Source: Serratia nevei
Lineage (GTDB): Bacteria; Pseudomonadota; Gammaproteobacteria; Enterobacterales; Enterobacteriaceae
DNA length: 64,000 bases
Direction: 5' to 3'
Assembly: GCF_037948395.1 (NCBI RefSeq)
Contig: NZ_CP149940.1
Span: 4,340,001 to 4,404,000, forward strand
Part shown: positions 18,998 to 28,395 of the stretch, piece after piece
How positions within the stretch are numbered: position 1 is the first letter of the stretch
Layout: the number at the start of each line of letters is the position of its first letter
Made by a program: the position numbers and the translations under genes
Notes under the pieces: generated by a model
Databases searched by the model: none
The model's input: only the letters and a program-made list of their open reading frames with translations
Told to the model about the DNA's origin: nothing

Positions 18998-20122
18998 ATG
19001 AGCACTCTGATCCCTGAATTTACCTTACCGAAAGATTTCTGCGCCGACGCCCGCGAGGCTTACACCATTCCGGCCCGGTTCTATACCCACCAGACGGCGT
19101 TCGAGCACGAAAAAGAGCAGGTGTTCGCCACCAGCTGGATTTGCGTGGCGCACCGCAGCGAGCTCGCCGAACCGAACGACTACATCACCCGCGAGATCAT
19201 CGGTGAAAACATTCTGGTGGTGCGTGGCCGCGACAAAGTGCTGCGCGCCTTTTACAACGTCTGCCCGCACCGCGGCCACCAGCTGCTGGCGGGCGACGGC
19301 CGGGCGAAAAACGTCATCACCTGCCCTTATCACGCCTGGGCGTTCAAGCTGGACGGCGAACTGGCGCACGCGCGCAACTGCGAAAACGTGCAGAACTTCG
19401 ATAAGGAAAACTCGCACCTGATGCCGGTGCGGGTCGAAGAGTACGCCGGGTTTATTTACGTCAATCTGGACTCGCAGGCCGGCACGGTGGAAGACCAGCT
19501 GCCGGGCCTCGGCGCCAAAGTGCGCGAAGCCTGCCCGCAGGTCGACGATCTCAAGCTGGCGGCGCGCTTCGTCACCCGTACCCCGGCCAACTGGAAGAAC
19601 ATCGTCGACAACTACCTCGAGTGCTACCACTGCGGCCCGGCACACCCCGGCTTCGCCGACTCGGTGCAGGTCGACCGCTACTGGCACACCCTGCACGGCA
19701 ACTGGACGCTGCAGTTCGGCTACGCCCGCCCTTCCGAGCAGTCATTCAAGTTTGAAGAGGGTAAAGAAGCCAGCTTCCACGGCATCTGGCTGTGGCCGTG
19801 CACCATGTTCAACATGCCGCCGCTGGAAGGCATGATGACGGTGATCTATGAATTCCCGGTCGATGCAGAAACCACCCTGCAGCACTACGACATCTACTTC
19901 ACCAACGCCGATTTGAGCGACGAGCAGCTCAAACTGATCGACTGGTACCGCGACGTGTTCCGCCCGGAAGATTTGCGGCTGGTGGAGAGCGTGCAAAAAG
20001 GCCTCAAATCGCGCGGCTATCGCGGCCAGGGGCGCATCATGGCCGACGGCGCCGGCAGCGGCGTCAGCGAACACGGCATCGCCCACTTCCACAACCTGCT
20101 GGCGCAGGTTTATCAACCCTGA
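18998..20122 (+). CDS. yeaW: Carnitine monooxygenase, oxygenase subunit (CntA/YeaW)
   Basis: This Rieske oxygenase splits carnitine to trimethylamine and malic semialdehyde; relatives also accept gamma-butyrobetaine and betaine. The 374 residues are collinear with E. coli YeaW. The Rieske cluster ligands are CPHRGH and CPYHAW near residues 88-111. The mononuclear iron site is in NIVDNYLECYHCGPAHPGF near residue 205, with the Glu typical of CntA. The BCCT gene precedes it, and the aldehyde dehydrogenase and reductase follow. Trimethylamine production is therefore predicted. Confidence 0.93.
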   Translation: MSTLIPEFTLPKDFCADAREAYTIPARFYTHQTAFEHEKEQVFATSWICVAHRSELAEPNDYITREIIGENILVVRGRDKVLRAFYNVCPHRGHQLLAGDGRAKNVITCPYHAWAFKLDGELAHARNCENVQNFDKENSHLMPVRVEEYAGFIYVNLDSQAGTVEDQLPGLGAKVREACPQVDDLKLAARFVTRTPANWKNIVDNYLECYHCGPAHPGFADSVQVDRYWHTLHGNWTLQFGYARPSEQSFKFEEGKEASFHGIWLWPCTMFNMPPLEGMMTVIYEFPVDAETTLQHYDIYFTNADLSDEQLKLIDWYRDVFRPEDLRLVESVQKGLKSRGYRGQGRIMADGAGSGVSEHGIAHFHNLLAQVYQP

Positions 20123-20169
20123 TGCGACGGGGCCCACGGGCCCCCTCCCCCTGACTTGTGAGGTTCTTT

Positions 20170-21618
20170 GTGAATATTTCCGATCGGGCGCTATTCCGCC
20201 AACAGGCCTACATCAACGGGCAATGGCGCGATGCCGACAACCAGGAAACCCTGCCGGTGAGCGATCCCGCCACCGGCCAACTCATCGGCAGCGTGCCCAA
20301 CATGGCGACGGCCGAAACCCAACGGGCGATCGACGCCGCCCAGCAGGCGCTGGAAGGCTGGCGCGCGCTGCCGGCACAGCAACGCGCCCAGCTGCTGCGC
20401 CGCTGGTTCGAACTGATGCTGGAACACCAGCAGGATCTGGCCAGCCTGATGACGCTGGAGCAAGGCAAGCCGCTGGCGGAGTCGCTGGGCGAGATCCGCT
20501 ACGCCGCTTCCTTTATCGAATGGTTCGCCGAACAGGCCAAGCGCACCAATGGCGACATCATTCCCTCGCCGAGCGGCGATAAACGCCTGATGGTGCTGAA
20601 GCAGGGCATCGGCGTGTGCGCGGCGATCACGCCCTGGAACTTCCCGGCGGCGATGATCACCCGCAAGGCCGCGCCGGCGCTGGCGGCCGGCTGCACGCTG
20701 GTGGTCAAACCCGCCAACGAAACCCCTTACTCGGCGCTGGCGATGGCCGAGCTGGCCGAGCGCGCCGGCATTCCCGCCGGGGTGTTCAACGTGGTGACCG
20801 GCAACTCGCAGGCGATCGGCGCCGAGCTGACCGGCCACCCGCAGGTGCGCAAGCTGAGCTTTACCGGCTCCACGCCGGTGGGCAGGCTGCTGATGCGCCA
20901 GAGCTCGGACACCATCAAGAAAGTGTCGCTGGAGCTGGGCGGCAACGCGCCGTTCATCGTGTTTGACGATGCGGACATCGATGCCGCGGTGGAAGGCGCG
21001 CTGATCGCCAAATACCGCAACGCCGGGCAGACCTGCGTTTGCGTCAATCGGTTCTATGTGCAGCGCGGCGTTTACCCACAGTTCGCCGAGAAGTTTGTCG
21101 CCCGCGTGGCGGCGCTGCAGGTCGGCAACGGCTTCGAACCCGGCGTGCAGATCGGCCCGCTGATCAACCGCAAGGCGCGCGACAAGGTGCTGGAACTGCT
21201 CGATGACGCGCTGAGCAAAGGCGCTCAGGTGCTGACCGGCGCCACGCCGCACGCGCTGGGCGGCAATTTCTTCACGCCAACGGTGCTGGGCGACGTGCAG
21301 CCTGGCTCGCTGCTGCTGGAAGAAGAGATCTTTGGCCCGGTCGCGCCGCTGGTGGTGTTCGATGACGAAGCCGAGGCGATCCGCCAGGCCAACGACACCA
21401 TTTACGGCTTGGCCGCCTACTTCTACACCCGCGATGCGGCGCGCATCTGGCGCGTTTCGGAGCGGCTGGAGTACGGCATGGTCGGCATCAATACCGGCCT
21501 TATCTCCAACGAGGTAGCCCCGTTCGGCGGGGTGAAGCAGTCGGGTCTGGGGCGTGAAGGTTCCGAATACGGCATCGAAGACTATCTGGAGCTCAAATAC
21601 CTGTGCCAGGCGGTATAA
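20170..21618 (+). CDS. NAD(P)-dependent aldehyde dehydrogenase, succinate/malic semialdehyde type
   Basis: A 482-residue aldehyde dehydrogenase of the GabD group. It shows the NAD-binding ITPWNFPAAMITRKAAPALA, the catalytic Glu in SLELGGNAPFIVFDDADID and the catalytic Cys in NAGQTCVCVNRFYVQ. Its place between the two carnitine monooxygenase genes argues that it oxidises the released malic semialdehyde to malate. Succinate semialdehyde is an alternative. The GTG at 20170 was preferred over the GTG at 20158 because GAGG sits 7 bases before it and the length then equals that of GabD. Confidence 0.88.
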   Translation: MNISDRALFRQQAYINGQWRDADNQETLPVSDPATGQLIGSVPNMATAETQRAIDAAQQALEGWRALPAQQRAQLLRRWFELMLEHQQDLASLMTLEQGKPLAESLGEIRYAASFIEWFAEQAKRTNGDIIPSPSGDKRLMVLKQGIGVCAAITPWNFPAAMITRKAAPALAAGCTLVVKPANETPYSALAMAELAERAGIPAGVFNVVTGNSQAIGAELTGHPQVRKLSFTGSTPVGRLLMRQSSDTIKKVSLELGGNAPFIVFDDADIDAAVEGALIAKYRNAGQTCVCVNRFYVQRGVYPQFAEKFVARVAALQVGNGFEPGVQIGPLINRKARDKVLELLDDALSKGAQVLTGATPHALGGNFFTPTVLGDVQPGSLLLEEEIFGPVAPLVVFDDEAEAIRQANDTIYGLAAYFYTRDAARIWRVSERLEYGMVGINTGLISNEVAPFGGVKQSGLGREGSEYGIEDYLELKYLCQAV

Positions 21619-21659
21619 CTTTTTCATGCGCGGGGACGCCCGCGCTTTGGAGCCAATGA

Positions 21660-22625
21660 ATGACCAGCTATCAGATGCTTGATGTTCGCGTCGTCGACAT
21701 CGAACCCGTCACCGCACAGGTCAAGCGCTTTACCCTGGCGGATCCGCAAGGCCGGCCGCTGCCCGCCTTCAGCGGCGGCAGCCACATCATCGTGCAAATG
21801 CAGGACGGCGAGCAGCGTTACAGCAATGCCTATTCGCTGCTGAGCTCACCGTTCGAGCTCGACCGTTACCAGATCGCCGTGCGCCGTGAGTCCCCTTCCA
21901 AAGGCGGTTCCGACTTCATGCACGATCGGCTGGCGATCGGCGATACGCTGACCATCAGCACCCCCAATAACCTGTTCGCGCTGGCGCCGGAGGCGCAGCA
22001 TCACGTGCTGATCGCCGGCGGCATCGGCATCACGCCGTTTATGGCCCATCTGCACGAGCTGCAGCGCAGCGGGCAACGCTATCATCTGCACTACTGCTTC
22101 CACAGCGAGGAACACAACGCCTTCCAGCAGCAGCTGACGCAAGCGCCGTTCACCGACAACGTCAGTTGCCATGTCTCCAGCCTTAACGGCCGGTTGGATC
22201 TGGCACGCACGCTGGCCGACGTGGAGCCCGGCGCCCATATCTACGTCTGCGGCCCGGCGGCGCTGAACGAAGCGGTTTACCGGACCGCCGCCGAACTGGG
22301 CATCGCCCCCGGTCGCTTGCACAGCGAAGCTTTCGCCGCCGAAGACACGGCGGGCGGCGCCTTTACGCTGGTGCTGGCCCGCTCAGGTATTGAGCTTGAA
22401 GTGGCGGAAGACATGACCATCCTGCAGGCGCTGGAAAACAGCAAGGCGGCTAAAGTCGAGTGCCTGTGCCGCGAAGGTATTTGCGGCACCTGCGAAACCC
22501 GCATCGTCGAGGGGGAAGCCGATCACCGCGATCAGTATCTCAGTGACGAAGAGCGCGCGGCGCAGCAAACCCTGTTGATCTGCTGCTCGCGCGCCAAAGG
22601 CAACCGGCTGGTGCTGGATCTGTAA
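21660..22625 (+). CDS. yeaX: Carnitine monooxygenase, reductase subunit (CntB/YeaX)
   Basis: The 321-residue electron carrier supplies electrons from NAD(P)H to YeaW. Domains in order are a flavin-binding barrel (YSNAYSLLSSPFELDRYQIA), a nucleotide-binding domain (VLIAGGIGITPFMAHL) and a C-terminal plant-type ferredoxin. The ferredoxin ligands are CLCREGICGTCETR plus a distal Cys in LLICCSRAKG. This is the phthalate-dioxygenase-reductase layout. GGAG precedes the ATG. A short GC hairpin (CGCCCGC/GCGGGCG) lies just past the stop, facing the convergent ABC genes. Confidence 0.92.
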   Translation: MTSYQMLDVRVVDIEPVTAQVKRFTLADPQGRPLPAFSGGSHIIVQMQDGEQRYSNAYSLLSSPFELDRYQIAVRRESPSKGGSDFMHDRLAIGDTLTISTPNNLFALAPEAQHHVLIAGGIGITPFMAHLHELQRSGQRYHLHYCFHSEEHNAFQQQLTQAPFTDNVSCHVSSLNGRLDLARTLADVEPGAHIYVCGPAALNEAVYRTAAELGIAPGRLHSEAFAAEDTAGGAFTLVLARSGIELEVAEDMTILQALENSKAAKVECLCREGICGTCETRIVEGEADHRDQYLSDEERAAQQTLLICCSRAKGNRLVLDL

Positions 22626-22655
22626 ACGGAGCGCCCGCGTCTGCGGGCGTCCTGA

Positions 22656-23726
22656 CTAGGCTTTCGGGAATATCCACAGATGCTCGGCCGGCAGGGAGAG
22701 CCGGCAAAGCGCCTGACTGCGCGCTTCGTGGCCATAGGCGCGCACCACGAAATCCTCGGCCACGGTGCGGAACAGGTACTCCCAGCGATCGCCGAGATAC
22801 ATGCTGGTCAACAGCGGCAGCTCAAGCTGGTTGCCCTGCGGATCTTCGCCCAACCGCACGCGCTCCACGCGGATCACCGCCGAGCCCTCCTGGCCAACCT
22901 GCACGCCTTCGCCCGCTTTGCCCCACAGCGCCCAGTCCTTGCCTTCGATGCGCGCCCGATCGCCTTCCAGCGCCACGATCTTGCCCGGCAAGCGGTTGTT
23001 GCTGCCCATGAACTCAGCGGTGAACAGCGTAGTGGGTGAACCGTACATCTCCTGCGGCGTACCCTGCTGTTCGATTTTGCCGTTGTTGAGCAGCAGGATG
23101 CGATCGGAGATGGCCATCGCCTCGTTCTGATCGTGGGTCACCATCAGCGCCGACAGGCCAAGCTTGATGATCAACTCGCGCAGGAATACCCGCGCCTCTT
23201 CGCGCAGCTTGGCGTCAAGGTTGGACAGCGGCTCGTCCAGCAGGATCACCGGCGGGTTGTAGACCAGCGCACGCCCAATCGCCACGCGCTGCTGCTGGCC
23301 GCCGGAAAGCTGGTGCGGATGGCGCTTGGCCAGATGCCCCAACCCGAGCTGATCCAGCACCGCCTGCACCCGCTGGGTGATTTCCGCCGAGGCGATCTTA
23401 CGCAGCTTCAGCGGGTAAGCGACGTTCTCAAACACCGTTTTATGCGGCCACAGCGCATAGGACTGAAACACCAGCCCCAGATTGCGCTCTTCGGCGGGAA
23501 TTTCGCTGCGCGCGCTGCCGTTGTACACCGCATTATTGCCGATGACGATTCGGCCCTGGCTCGGTTTCTCCAGCCCGGCCACCGCCCGCAGCAGCGTGGT
23601 TTTGCCGCTGCCCGACGGGCCCAGCAGCGAGACCACTTCGCCCCGTTTCAGCTCCATCGACACCCCTTTCAGCACCGGGTTGTCGCCATAGGTCAAATGC
23701 AGATTCTCTACCGAAAGTTCAATCAT
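22656..23726 (-). CDS. ABC importer ATP-binding protein, ferric/polyamine (FbpC) type
   Basis: The 356-residue ATPase has Walker A (LLGPSGSGKTTLLRAVAGLE), the Q-loop (LVFQSYALWPHKTVFENV), the signature LSGGQQQRVAIGRAL and Walker B (VILLDEPLSNLD). It has a C-terminal TOBE-like regulatory domain of about 110 residues. It resembles FbpC/AfuC/PotA. Its start overlaps the end of the permease gene by 8 bases, so the two are translationally coupled. The substrate is not shown by this subunit. Confidence 0.9.
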   Translation of the reverse strand: MIELSVENLHLTYGDNPVLKGVSMELKRGEVVSLLGPSGSGKTTLLRAVAGLEKPSQGRIVIGNNAVYNGSARSEIPAEERNLGLVFQSYALWPHKTVFENVAYPLKLRKIASAEITQRVQAVLDQLGLGHLAKRHPHQLSGGQQQRVAIGRALVYNPPVILLDEPLSNLDAKLREEARVFLRELIIKLGLSALMVTHDQNEAMAISDRILLLNNGKIEQQGTPQEMYGSPTTLFTAEFMGSNNRLPGKIVALEGDRARIEGKDWALWGKAGEGVQVGQEGSAVIRVERVRLGEDPQGNQLELPLLTSMYLGDRWEYLFRTVAEDFVVRAYGHEARSQALCRLSLPAEHLWIFPKA

Positions 23727-25488
23727 GTAATTTCACTCCAAAGCGCAAGGCGATCCCCAACCCCAGCACCACCAGCAGGATATTGATGAACGACAGCGCG
23801 GCGACGATATCGATAGCGCCCGCGGCCCACAGGGAAACCAGCATCGAGCCGATGGTTTCCGTGCCCGGAGACAGCAGATACACCCCGGTAGAATATTCGC
23901 GCTCAAAGATCAGGAACATCAGCAGCCAAGAGCCGATCAGGCCGTAGCGCGACAGCGGAATGGTGACGTGACGGGTGACCTGGCCGCGGCTGGCGCCGGC
24001 GCTGCGCGCCGCCTCCTCCAGCTCCGGCCCCACCTGCAGCAGCGTGGAAGAGATCAGCCGCAGGCCGTAAGCCATCCACACCACGGTGTACGCCAGCCAG
24101 ACGCTGAAGATGGTGCTGCGCAGCGAACGCAGCCAGACAATCCAGTTAGCACGCAGCCACTCGGCCATCGGCAGCGCCGACAGCCAGCCCTCCTTGAGCG
24201 ATTTGTCCAGCCACATCGGCAGGAACAGAAACACCCACAGGAATGCCAGGCCGGCCAGCAGCCCCGGCACCGCACGCGGCACCAGCACGCTGTAGTCGAG
24301 GAAGCGCGTGGCGCCATCCGGCTTGCGGTGCATGGCGATGCCGATAAACAGGTAGCACGCCACCGCCAACGCCCCGCCGATCACCCCAATCGCCATTGAG
24401 TTGACGATGGCGCGCAGCAGGTTGGGCTGCGCCCAGATGGTGCGGAAGGTGTTGATCGACAGCTCGTCCCAAACAGACACGCCCACGCCCCAGTTGGAGA
24501 TAAAGGCGCGCAGCACCACGCCGATCAGTGGCACGCCGATGGTGACGGTCAGCCAAAACACCACCACCGCGCCGGCCACCCAGCGCCATTTGCCCAGCGG
24601 CAGCGCACGGGCCTGCGAGGCTTTGCCCTTGACGGTGACGAAACGGTTGGCGGTACGCATCAGCCGGCGCTGCAGCATCACCAACGGAATGGTGATGCAG
24701 ATCAGCACCACCGCCACCGCCGCCATCAGGTGGTAAGACGGCGTGCCCAGCTTGTTGGTCAACTGGTAAAGGTAGGTCGCCAGCACCAGGTTGCCCTCCG
24801 GATCCCCCAGCACCAGCATCAGGCCGAACACTTCCAGCCCGAGGAAGAACAGCAGCACTCCGGCATACAGGATAGACGGCCGCACCATCGGCAGACTGAC
24901 GGCGGTCATGACCTGCAGCGGCGTGGCGCCGGCGGTGCGCGCCGCTTCTTCAACGTCGGAGCCCACGCTGCGCAGCGCCGAGGAGATATACAGATACGCG
25001 TGGGGCACGTGCGTCAATCCGGCAATCACCACGATGCTGGCCATCGAATAGATATTCCACGGCACGAAGCCCAGCAGCGCCTCCGCCCACAGCGAGAAGA
25101 AGCCCACCGGCCCCGCCGCCACCACGTAGCCGAAGCCCAGCACCATCGGCGACACGAAGATCGGCACCAGAATCAGCGGCTCGATGATCCGCCGCCCCGG
25201 CAGATCGGTGCGCACCATCAGGAAGGCCAAAATGCCGCCGAGCGGGATGGCGATGATCACCAGCCCGAATGCCAGAATAAAGCCGCTCTTCAGCGCCTTG
25301 TAGAAATCCGGATCGGTAAAGATGAACTCGAAGGCCTCCAGGCTGAAGACCTTGGAGGGAGAGAAGAACGGTGCCGAGAGGAAGCTTTGAATGATGATAA
25401 ACGACAGGGGGACATAGATAACCAGTGCGGTTATCAACACCACCAGGCCGCGCGGCAGGCTCTGCCACTTTCTGCGCCATGCTTGCAT
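23719..25488 (-). CDS. ABC importer permease, fused double-domain (FbpB/AfuB type)
   Basis: The 589-residue protein has about 12 membrane segments in two homologous halves. Each half carries a binding-protein-dependent transport motif: EEAARTAGATPLQVMTAVSL in the first and EEAARSAGASRGQVTRHVTI in the second. Such fused permeases are typical of ferric iron (Fbp/Afu/Sfu) importers, though related ones carry other anions. It lies between the binding-protein and ATPase genes. It is distinct in sequence from what I recall of the Serratia SfuABC system. Confidence 0.9.
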   Translation of the reverse strand: MQAWRRKWQSLPRGLVVLITALVIYVPLSFIIIQSFLSAPFFSPSKVFSLEAFEFIFTDPDFYKALKSGFILAFGLVIIAIPLGGILAFLMVRTDLPGRRIIEPLILVPIFVSPMVLGFGYVVAAGPVGFFSLWAEALLGFVPWNIYSMASIVVIAGLTHVPHAYLYISSALRSVGSDVEEAARTAGATPLQVMTAVSLPMVRPSILYAGVLLFFLGLEVFGLMLVLGDPEGNLVLATYLYQLTNKLGTPSYHLMAAVAVVLICITIPLVMLQRRLMRTANRFVTVKGKASQARALPLGKWRWVAGAVVVFWLTVTIGVPLIGVVLRAFISNWGVGVSVWDELSINTFRTIWAQPNLLRAIVNSMAIGVIGGALAVACYLFIGIAMHRKPDGATRFLDYSVLVPRAVPGLLAGLAFLWVFLFLPMWLDKSLKEGWLSALPMAEWLRANWIVWLRSLRSTIFSVWLAYTVVWMAYGLRLISSTLLQVGPELEEAARSAGASRGQVTRHVTIPLSRYGLIGSWLLMFLIFEREYSTGVYLLSPGTETIGSMLVSLWAAGAIDIVAALSFINILLVVLGLGIALRFGVKLHD

Positions 25489-25566
25489 AAATGCTCCCTA
25501 TGGTTGTAAACGCCGACCAAAGGGCGCGCGCCTCTAAGGCAGGCGCGCGTCCGAATGCAGTCCCTG

Positions 25567-26658
25567 TTATTTCGCCGCAGCGGCGCGCCATTGTTTGATG
25601 TAGTCGAGGCGTTTGGCCGGCTGCAGGTATTCCAGCAGGCTATCGTCGACCGGGATCGGCTTGAGCGCGTTGCCCAGCAGCTTGGTCATGCCGTCAATGT
25701 CGTTCTTGCCTTCGATGTCGTTGCGGATCGAGGGGATATCCGCCTGATTGGCGAGAATATTTTGCCCTTTTTCCGACAGCACGTAGTCGAACCACAGCTT
25801 GGCGGCGTTAGGGTTGCCGGCCTCTTTGCTGATGAAGCTCACGCGCGACAGCACCAGGGTATAGTCTTTCGGATAGACGATGCCGAGCGACGGATCGCTC
25901 TTGGCGCGGGCCTCGGCGTACGAACCGAGGATATTGAAGCCGATCAGGTTTTCACCGGAGGAGACGCGCTCCATCATGGTGCCGGTGGAGGATTGTACCG
26001 CCAGCCCGCCCTTGGCCACGTCGGCCAGCGTTTTGAAGTAGTTAGGATCGGCCTTGAAGTCCTGCACCGACAGCATGAAGCCGACGCCAGATTTTTCGAT
26101 GTCGTACGTGGTGACTTTCTTCTTGAATTTGTCCGTCTGGCCGGCGATCAGTTTAGCCAGCGCCGCGTGCGAATCCGGCACATCGCCTTGCGGGATCAGG
26201 CGTTTGTTATAGATAAACACCACCGGCTCATAGGTGGTGCCATACACCTTATCTTGCCATACCGCCCATTTCGGCAGCTGAGCCTGCTCGGGGGAGGCGT
26301 ATTCCTGTGCGTAATCGCCCGCCAGTTTCAAAATGGTGTCCATCGACGAGCTCCACACCACGTCGCCGCTGGTGCCGCCGGCCGCCTGCTCGCTGATGAA
26401 GCGGTTATACAGTTCGGTACTGTTCATGTCGTTGTATTCCACCTTAATGCCCGGATACAACGCCTCGAACCCCTGGATCAGCGGCGCCGCCGCCTTGGTG
26501 TCGGTGGTCGAGTAAATCACCACCTTGCCTTCTTTCTTCGCGCCGTCGACCCGTTTCTGATAGTCGGCGGGATAGCCCGCCGGGAAGGCCGCATAGGCGG
26601 AAACGGAGCCCAGTAAGGTGATTGCAGCTACGGTAGCGCTGATTTTTTTCATCATCAT
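25567..26658 (-). CDS. ABC importer periplasmic binding protein, Fe(III)/AfuA type
   Basis: The 363-residue protein starts with a signal peptide (MMMKKISATVAAITLLGSVS, cleavage near AYA-A). The mature part begins KEGKVVIYSTTDTKAAAPLI, the pattern of the class of periplasmic proteins that bind ferric iron or small phosphate esters. The ligand cannot be fixed; no Fur box is visible upstream. Three ATG codons in tandem make the exact start ambiguous by up to six bases, with AGGGGA just upstream. It is the first gene of a three-gene operon. Confidence 0.88.
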   Translation of the reverse strand: MMMKKISATVAAITLLGSVSAYAAFPAGYPADYQKRVDGAKKEGKVVIYSTTDTKAAAPLIQGFEALYPGIKVEYNDMNSTELYNRFISEQAAGGTSGDVVWSSSMDTILKLAGDYAQEYASPEQAQLPKWAVWQDKVYGTTYEPVVFIYNKRLIPQGDVPDSHAALAKLIAGQTDKFKKKVTTYDIEKSGVGFMLSVQDFKADPNYFKTLADVAKGGLAVQSSTGTMMERVSSGENLIGFNILGSYAEARAKSDPSLGIVYPKDYTLVLSRVSFISKEAGNPNAAKLWFDYVLSEKGQNILANQADIPSIRNDIEGKNDIDGMTKLLGNALKPIPVDDSLLEYLQPAKRLDYIKQWRAAAAK

Positions 26659-26689
26659 CCATCCCCTGATCACATTTAATAAACCAAAA

Positions 26690-26706
26690 ATTAACATATA
26701 GTTAAT
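26690..26706. promoter_or_regulatory. Palindromic operator candidate upstream of the ABC operon
   Basis: ATTAAC-ATATA-GTTAAT is a perfect inverted repeat with a 5-bp centre. It lies 32 bases before the binding-protein start, in an AT-rich promoter-like region. The regulator is unknown. Confidence 0.4.
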
Positions 26707-26773
26707 AAGTGTGACGAGGCAACGCCGTTGCTTTGTTATCTTTCGGTTTTGTGAGGTTGGCCATTTTTCAGCC

Positions 26774-26800
26774 AATAAAAAAGCCCGGCAGCGCGGGCTT
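26774..26800 (-). terminator. Terminator of the DMT transporter gene
   Basis: The stem AAGCCCG/CGGGCTT is followed on the minus strand by TTTTTTATT, 22 bases past the stop of the DMT gene. Confidence 0.82.
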
Positions 26801-26821
26801 TACGGCACTTCTTATTGCAGA

Positions 26822-27739
26822 CTATTCGGCCAAGCGAGAGCGCCGCAGCAGGCGAATTCGCTGTACGATGGCGACTCCCAGCAGCGTCAGCACAAATCCT
26901 GCCAGCTGCAGCAGCGACAGCGCCTCGCCAAACAGCACGTACGCCTGCAGTGCCGCCGCCGGCGGCACCAGCAGCATCAGCGCGGTAATGCGAGTCAAAT
27001 CGCCGTGGCGCACCATCCAGATAAACAGCGCGGTGCCGCCCAGCGACAACACGCCGGCCGACCACAGCAGCGAGAACCACAGCGTCGGCGAATTGTCCCA
27101 GGCGCCAGAGCCCATCACGGCCGCCAGCACGCCGGTTACGATCGCGGCGCCGAGGTGCTGAATGGCGCCTGCCGCCCGCAGATCGGCCGCCGCCAGCGAA
27201 GACTTCTGCACCATGATGCCGATCGTCAGCGCGACGATGCTGCCAAACCCCATCAGAATCGGCAACAGCGCCATATTGCCGACGTCGATACCGGTCAGCC
27301 GAGGGGAGAGCACCAGCGCAACACCGATAAAACCAACCGCCAGCCCAGCCCAGGAACGCAATCCTATCGATTTGCGCAGCACCAGCGCGAAAATCAGCGC
27401 GGTGAACAGCGGCTGCAATCCGCCAATGAGCGACATCACCCCGGCCGCCAGGCCGTTCGCTACCGCCCACCAGCTTGCGGCGAGGTAAACGCCGTTCATC
27501 AGCATGCCGGTCAGCAGGTGCATCACGAACTGTCGCCCCTTGGGCCAGGCGCAATGCAGCGCCAGCAGGGCGAATACCGCAGCGGCGATCAAAAAGCGCA
27601 AAGTCAGGAAAAGGTTGGGATCGGCATGATCCGCCACCGCCCGCGCGGCAATAAAGCCGGTCGACCAAATTAATATCAGGAAAAACGGCGCGATAAATGC
27701 CTTTCGCCGATCGCGTTTTTCGCGCTGGGTTATTTCCAT
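26822..27739 (-). CDS. EamA/DMT-family transporter
   Basis: The 305-residue membrane protein has ten hydrophobic segments in two EamA repeats (ILIWSTGFIAARAVADHADP at the start of the first). This family includes RhtA-type exporters of amino acids and other metabolites. It is divergent from csaA and the 2-oxoglutarate dioxygenase gene across a 293-bp AT-rich gap. Export of a hydroxylated amino acid made by that enzyme is an attractive reading, but it is inference from position. It ends in its own terminator. Confidence 0.83.
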   Translation of the reverse strand: MEITQREKRDRRKAFIAPFFLILIWSTGFIAARAVADHADPNLFLTLRFLIAAAVFALLALHCAWPKGRQFVMHLLTGMLMNGVYLAASWWAVANGLAAGVMSLIGGLQPLFTALIFALVLRKSIGLRSWAGLAVGFIGVALVLSPRLTGIDVGNMALLPILMGFGSIVALTIGIMVQKSSLAAADLRAAGAIQHLGAAIVTGVLAAVMGSGAWDNSPTLWFSLLWSAGVLSLGGTALFIWMVRHGDLTRITALMLLVPPAAALQAYVLFGEALSLLQLAGFVLTLLGVAIVQRIRLLRRSRLAE

Positions 27740-28032
27740 ATCACTACCTGAAAAATGCGGCTGATGAGTTAATGCGGAACATACTAACTAATTTAACACC
27801 GGCTTAACAGCACCGACACCGGCCCCCCCAAGCCTGCGTAATGAACACACTTGCGGGAAATCATGACGTTTCAATTTTATATAATTCACCAAGCTTATAA
27901 TTAATCCCACCCCGTTACGACAATGTAAATTAATTGCTACATCCGGTATAACTATTCCCCTCCTGGCGGCGTTGTCGGAATAATTCCCCTTTGCTAGCCT
28001 TCCTGAAGCCACTTAATTAACTGGACTGACTT

Positions 28033-28365
28033 ATGGCCGAAATCACTGATTTTATGAAACTGGATATGCGTATTGGCGAAATTATTTCCGTGGAATATAA
28101 CGACAAGGCGTTAAAGCCCGCCTATAAGCTGCGCATTGATTTCGGCGAAGAAATTGGCATTAAAAACAGCTCGGCGCAATTATGCGAAAACTATCAGGAA
28201 GATGATCTGCTCGGCAAAAAAGTCATCTCCGTCGTTAATTTCCCCGCCAGGCGGGTTGCTGGATTTAAATCCGAAGTGCTGGTACTTGCCGCGGTCACCC
28301 GGGATCAAGGCACCGTCTTGCTGAAAACCGATTTCGACGTGGAGATCGGCAGCAAGATTTTATAA
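28033..28365 (+). CDS. csaA: tRNA-binding protein CsaA
   Basis: The 110-residue protein is a single tRNA-binding OB-fold of the CsaA/Trbp111 type, which binds the outer corner of tRNA as a homodimer. It matches remembered Bacillus CsaA closely, including IDFGEEIGIKNSSAQL and VVNFPARRVAGFKSEVLVLA, more so than E. coli YgjH. A secretion-chaperone role has been proposed for CsaA elsewhere. It lies 30 bases upstream of the 2-oxoglutarate dioxygenase gene and is probably co-transcribed with it. Why these two go together is unknown. Confidence 0.9.
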   Translation: MAEITDFMKLDMRIGEIISVEYNDKALKPAYKLRIDFGEEIGIKNSSAQLCENYQEDDLLGKKVISVVNFPARRVAGFKSEVLVLAAVTRDQGTVLLKTDFDVEIGSKIL

Positions 28366-28395
28366 TCGCCACATCATTCGTGAGGCCCCCGAGAA

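Noticed and set aside
17508..21627. Long minus-strand frames (17508-18974 and 20191-21627) opposite the BCCT and aldehyde dehydrogenase genes
   Set aside because: They are antisense to clearly recognised genes, have no start context and show low-complexity composition.
22656..26658. Naming the ABC importer sfuABC
   Set aside because: The binding protein differs clearly from SfuA of Serratia as I remember it in both its signal peptide and its mature sequence, and no Fur box is present.
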